From the NCBI GenBank assembly GCA_026397895.1, contig JAPLTZ010000015.1:1-6920 (forward strand): a stretch of DNA of 6,920 nucleotides, written 5' to 3'. Below are positions 5,643 to 6,920 of this stretch, piece after piece (the first letter of the stretch is position 1; the number at the start of each line of letters is the position of its first letter). This DNA is from Verrucomicrobiota bacterium. GTDB lineage: Bacteria > Verrucomicrobiota > Verrucomicrobiia > Limisphaerales > JAFMIX01. The position numbers were made by a program, and so were the translations under genes. Under the pieces are notes generated by a model that saw only the letters and a list, made by a program, of their open reading frames with translations, had not been told where the DNA came from and did no database searches.

Positions 5643-6644
5643 ATGGCCGATTCCACTGAAGAACCACGGGATGTGGAAGAGGGCGGCGGTCCGGTCAAAT
5701 CCTTCCTCGAACACCTCGAAGATTTCCGCTGGCTGCTGGTCAAAACCAGCGCGGCGCTGGGCATCAGCTTCATCGTCTGCCTCTACGCCATCCCGCAGAT
5801 TGTCTGGGTGCTGAAATGGCCGCTCACGCGCGCGGCGCTGGTGCGGGCGGCGGCGGACGAGCGCCGGACGGTGGTGCGACTGGGGACGAACACCGTCGGC
5901 ACGCTGCAATTGGAGACCAACCGCTTCGGCGCGCTGGACCTCGGCACGAACTGGTTCTCGGTCATCCAGCTTGAGCCGGTGGCCTTCGGCAGCAACATCT
6001 TCCTCACTGTCCGCGCCGAACCCAACCCGCCGACCGCCACCATGCTCAAGTCGGCGACCAGCCTCGTTTATCTCGATCCGTCCGCACCGTTTCTGTCGTC
6101 CATGCAACTGGCGTTTTACGGCGGCATCCTGCTGGCGTCGCCGTTCATCTTTTTCTTTGGGGCACAATTCGTTCTGCCGGCGCTGAAGGTGAAGGAGAAG
6201 AAATACGTTCTCCGGGCGGCGTTCATCGGGGTGGGGCTGTTTCTTTCCGGCGTTTCGTTCTGTTATTTCTTCGTGATGGCGCGCGCGCTCAAGTTCGCCG
6301 AGTGGTGGGCGATCTGGATGGGCGTGAAAGTCCCCGAGTGGCGCGCGGAAACGTATTTCAGCTTCGTGACCAAGTTCATGCTCGGCATGGGGCTGGGGTT
6401 CGAGTTGCCGGTGGTGCTGCTGGCGCTGGTGAAAATCGGGCTGCTGAATTATCAGACCCTGCGCGGCATGTGGCGCTACATGATCGTCATCAACCTCGTG
6501 CTGGGCGCGCTGCTGACCACGCCGGAAGTCTACACGCAGGTCGTCATGGCCGTGGTGCTGTATGCCCTCTACGAAATCAGCGTGTGGATCGCCTGGTATT
6601 GGGAACGCCGCGACCGCCAGCGCGAAGCCGCCGGCACGGACTGA
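5643..6644 (+). CDS. tatC: TatC, twin-arginine signal receptor with an enlarged first periplasmic loop
   Basis: TatC recognises twin-arginine signal peptides and recruits TatA. The family hallmarks are clear: FLEHLEDFR (21-29), SAPFLSSMQLAFYGGILLASPFIFFF (147-172), FVLPALKVKEKK (176-187), and YFSFVTKFMLGMGLGFELPVVLLALVKIGLL (238-268), then LRGMWRYMIVINLVLGALLTTPEV and a final helix with LYALYEIS. E185 and E254 align with E. coli E103 and E170; the E. coli E15 position is D27. Six membrane segments are expected, with the first at about 31-56. At 333 residues it is about 75 longer than E. coli TatC (258). Most of the extra length sits between WPLTRAAL (59-66) and LVYLDPSAPF (141-150), in the first periplasmic loop. 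The insert includes four degenerate ten-residue repeats (78-117). The N terminus also has an acidic extension of about 15 residues. The reading frame is intact through the insert, so it is not an assembly error. Confidence 0.97.
   Translation: MADSTEEPRDVEEGGGPVKSFLEHLEDFRWLLVKTSAALGISFIVCLYAIPQIVWVLKWPLTRAALVRAAADERRTVVRLGTNTVGTLQLETNRFGALDLGTNWFSVIQLEPVAFGSNIFLTVRAEPNPPTATMLKSATSLVYLDPSAPFLSSMQLAFYGGILLASPFIFFFGAQFVLPALKVKEKKYVLRAAFIGVGLFLSGVSFCYFFVMARALKFAEWWAIWMGVKVPEWRAETYFSFVTKFMLGMGLGFELPVVLLALVKIGLLNYQTLRGMWRYMIVINLVLGALLTTPEVYTQVVMAVVLYALYEISVWIAWYWERRDRQREAAGTD
5874..5993 (+). repeat. Four tandem 10-residue coding repeats inside tatC
   Basis: TatC residues 78-117 divide into four ten-residue units: VRLGTNTVGT, LQLETNRFGA, LDLGTNWFSV and IQLEPVAFGS. 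The shared pattern is hydrophobic-polar-Leu-(Gly/Glu)-Thr-Asn-x-(Phe/Val)-(Gly/Ser)-small. The 30-base DNA units are clearly diverged, so these are protein-level repeats rather than a recent DNA slippage. The alternating hydrophobic pattern suggests short beta strands with tight turns. Confidence 0.6.
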
Positions 6645-6670
6645 AAACGACCTTTACAAATGGGTGATAC

Positions 6671-6694
6671 GGTTTAGTTTTCCGGCAACAAACC
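6671..6694 (+). other. Short hairpin just upstream of the right-edge lipoprotein gene
   Basis: GGTTT (6671-6675) can pair with AAACC (6690-6694) and, across a bulged A (6676), GTT (6677-6679) with AAC (6687-6689), leaving a seven-base loop. It ends five bases before the ATG at 6700. It could affect translation initiation, but an AT-rich eight-pair stem may easily be chance. Confidence 0.2.
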
Positions 6695-6699
6695 AAATT

Positions 6700-6920
6700 A
6701 TGCGTAATTCCATTTTCTCCCTTTTGAGCGGTGCGGCGGCGGCTTTGTTTGCCGTCGGTTGCGCCGGGCCGGAACAAAAACTCGGTCGCGGCCTCAACAA
6801 CTCCCTCGAAGTCTTCCGCGGCGGCGAAATGCGCCGCAGCATCGAACAAACCACCATCTTTGAATGTCCCGAAGCCGGCTACACCACCGGCGTCGTGCGC
6901 GGTTTCAATCGCACCCTCGC
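6700..6920 (+). CDS. Partial lipoprotein, exosortase-associated TIGR04073-like
   Basis: The frame opens at the ATG at 6700 and runs without a stop to the window edge, so only the first 73 residues are seen. It begins MRNSIFSLLSGAAAALFAVGC, a lipoprotein-type signal with C21 as the likely lipidated residue (-3 to -1 are A, V, G). The mature part has KLGRGLNNSLEVFRGGEMRR (28-47), then an insert with a Cys (FECPEAG), then GYTTGVVRGFNR. The pairing of a KLGRGL-N-E start with a G-x-x-x-G-x-x-x-G-F-x-R segment recalls small envelope proteins of the TIGR04073 family, called exosortase-associated and common in Verrucomicrobia. That link is from memory of the family pattern and is uncertain. It lies 55 bases after tatC and may be cotranscribed, as no terminator is visible between them. 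Confidence 0.75.
   Translation, partial: MRNSIFSLLSGAAAALFAVGCAGPEQKLGRGLNNSLEVFRGGEMRRSIEQTTIFECPEAGYTTGVVRGFNRTL

Noticed and set aside
6653..6678. TTTACA followed by TTTAGT as a promoter for the right-edge lipoprotein gene
   Set aside because: The spacing is only 14 bases and the -10 match is poor, so it is not listed as a feature.
1..6920. Mobile elements, CRISPR arrays, tRNA/rRNA genes, toxin or defence modules
   Set aside because: No repeats with regular spacing, terminal inverted repeats, transposase motifs or RNA-gene patterns were seen; the genes are envelope housekeeping functions.

Overview
This window looks like an ordinary chromosomal cell-envelope locus from a GC-rich Gram-negative (diderm) bacterium. 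The likely origin is the Verrucomicrobiota or wider PVC group. That placement is an inference from the following: a complete Tol-Pal set with outer-membrane-type components, high GC, mostly absent Shine-Dalgarno sequences, a Verrucomicrobia-like partial lipoprotein at the right edge, and an unusually long TatC. I see no phage, insertion sequence, CRISPR, tRNA or rRNA signal.

Layout: (1) 12-1187, minus strand: a 391-residue polytopic membrane protein of unknown function with a cleavable-looking signal peptide. (2) 1188-1372: a divergent intergenic region with a candidate promoter for the rightward operon. (3) 1373-5229, plus strand: a compact operon tolQ - tolR - TonB/TolA-like transducer - tolB - pal. 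The first four genes are joined by ATGA start/stop overlaps (2092-2095, 2511-2514, 3413-3416), and pal follows tolB after 26 bases. It closes with a very strong intrinsic terminator (5248-5280). (4) 5281-5347: a second long hairpin followed by a T-rich stretch, overlapping a candidate promoter. (5) 5348-6644: tatA and tatC, the twin-arginine translocase. (6) From 6700 to the right edge: the start of a small lipoprotein resembling the exosortase-associated TIGR04073 family.

How the genes work together: TolQ and TolR form a proton-driven inner-membrane motor. It acts through the TonB/TolA-like rod on periplasmic TolB and the peptidoglycan-bound lipoprotein Pal, keeping the outer membrane attached and drawing it in at division. 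TatA and TatC export folded proteins with twin-arginine signals. In E. coli some Tat substrates (the amidases AmiA and AmiC) act in the same envelope and division process, so the adjacency is plausible functionally. No such substrate is encoded here.

The most unusual thing I see is inside TatC. Its first periplasmic loop carries an insertion of about 70 residues containing four tandem ten-residue repeats, and the twin-arginine-contacting Glu of the N-terminal motif is Asp. The rest is standard machinery with some lineage-specific variation, and I do not see a wholly new system.
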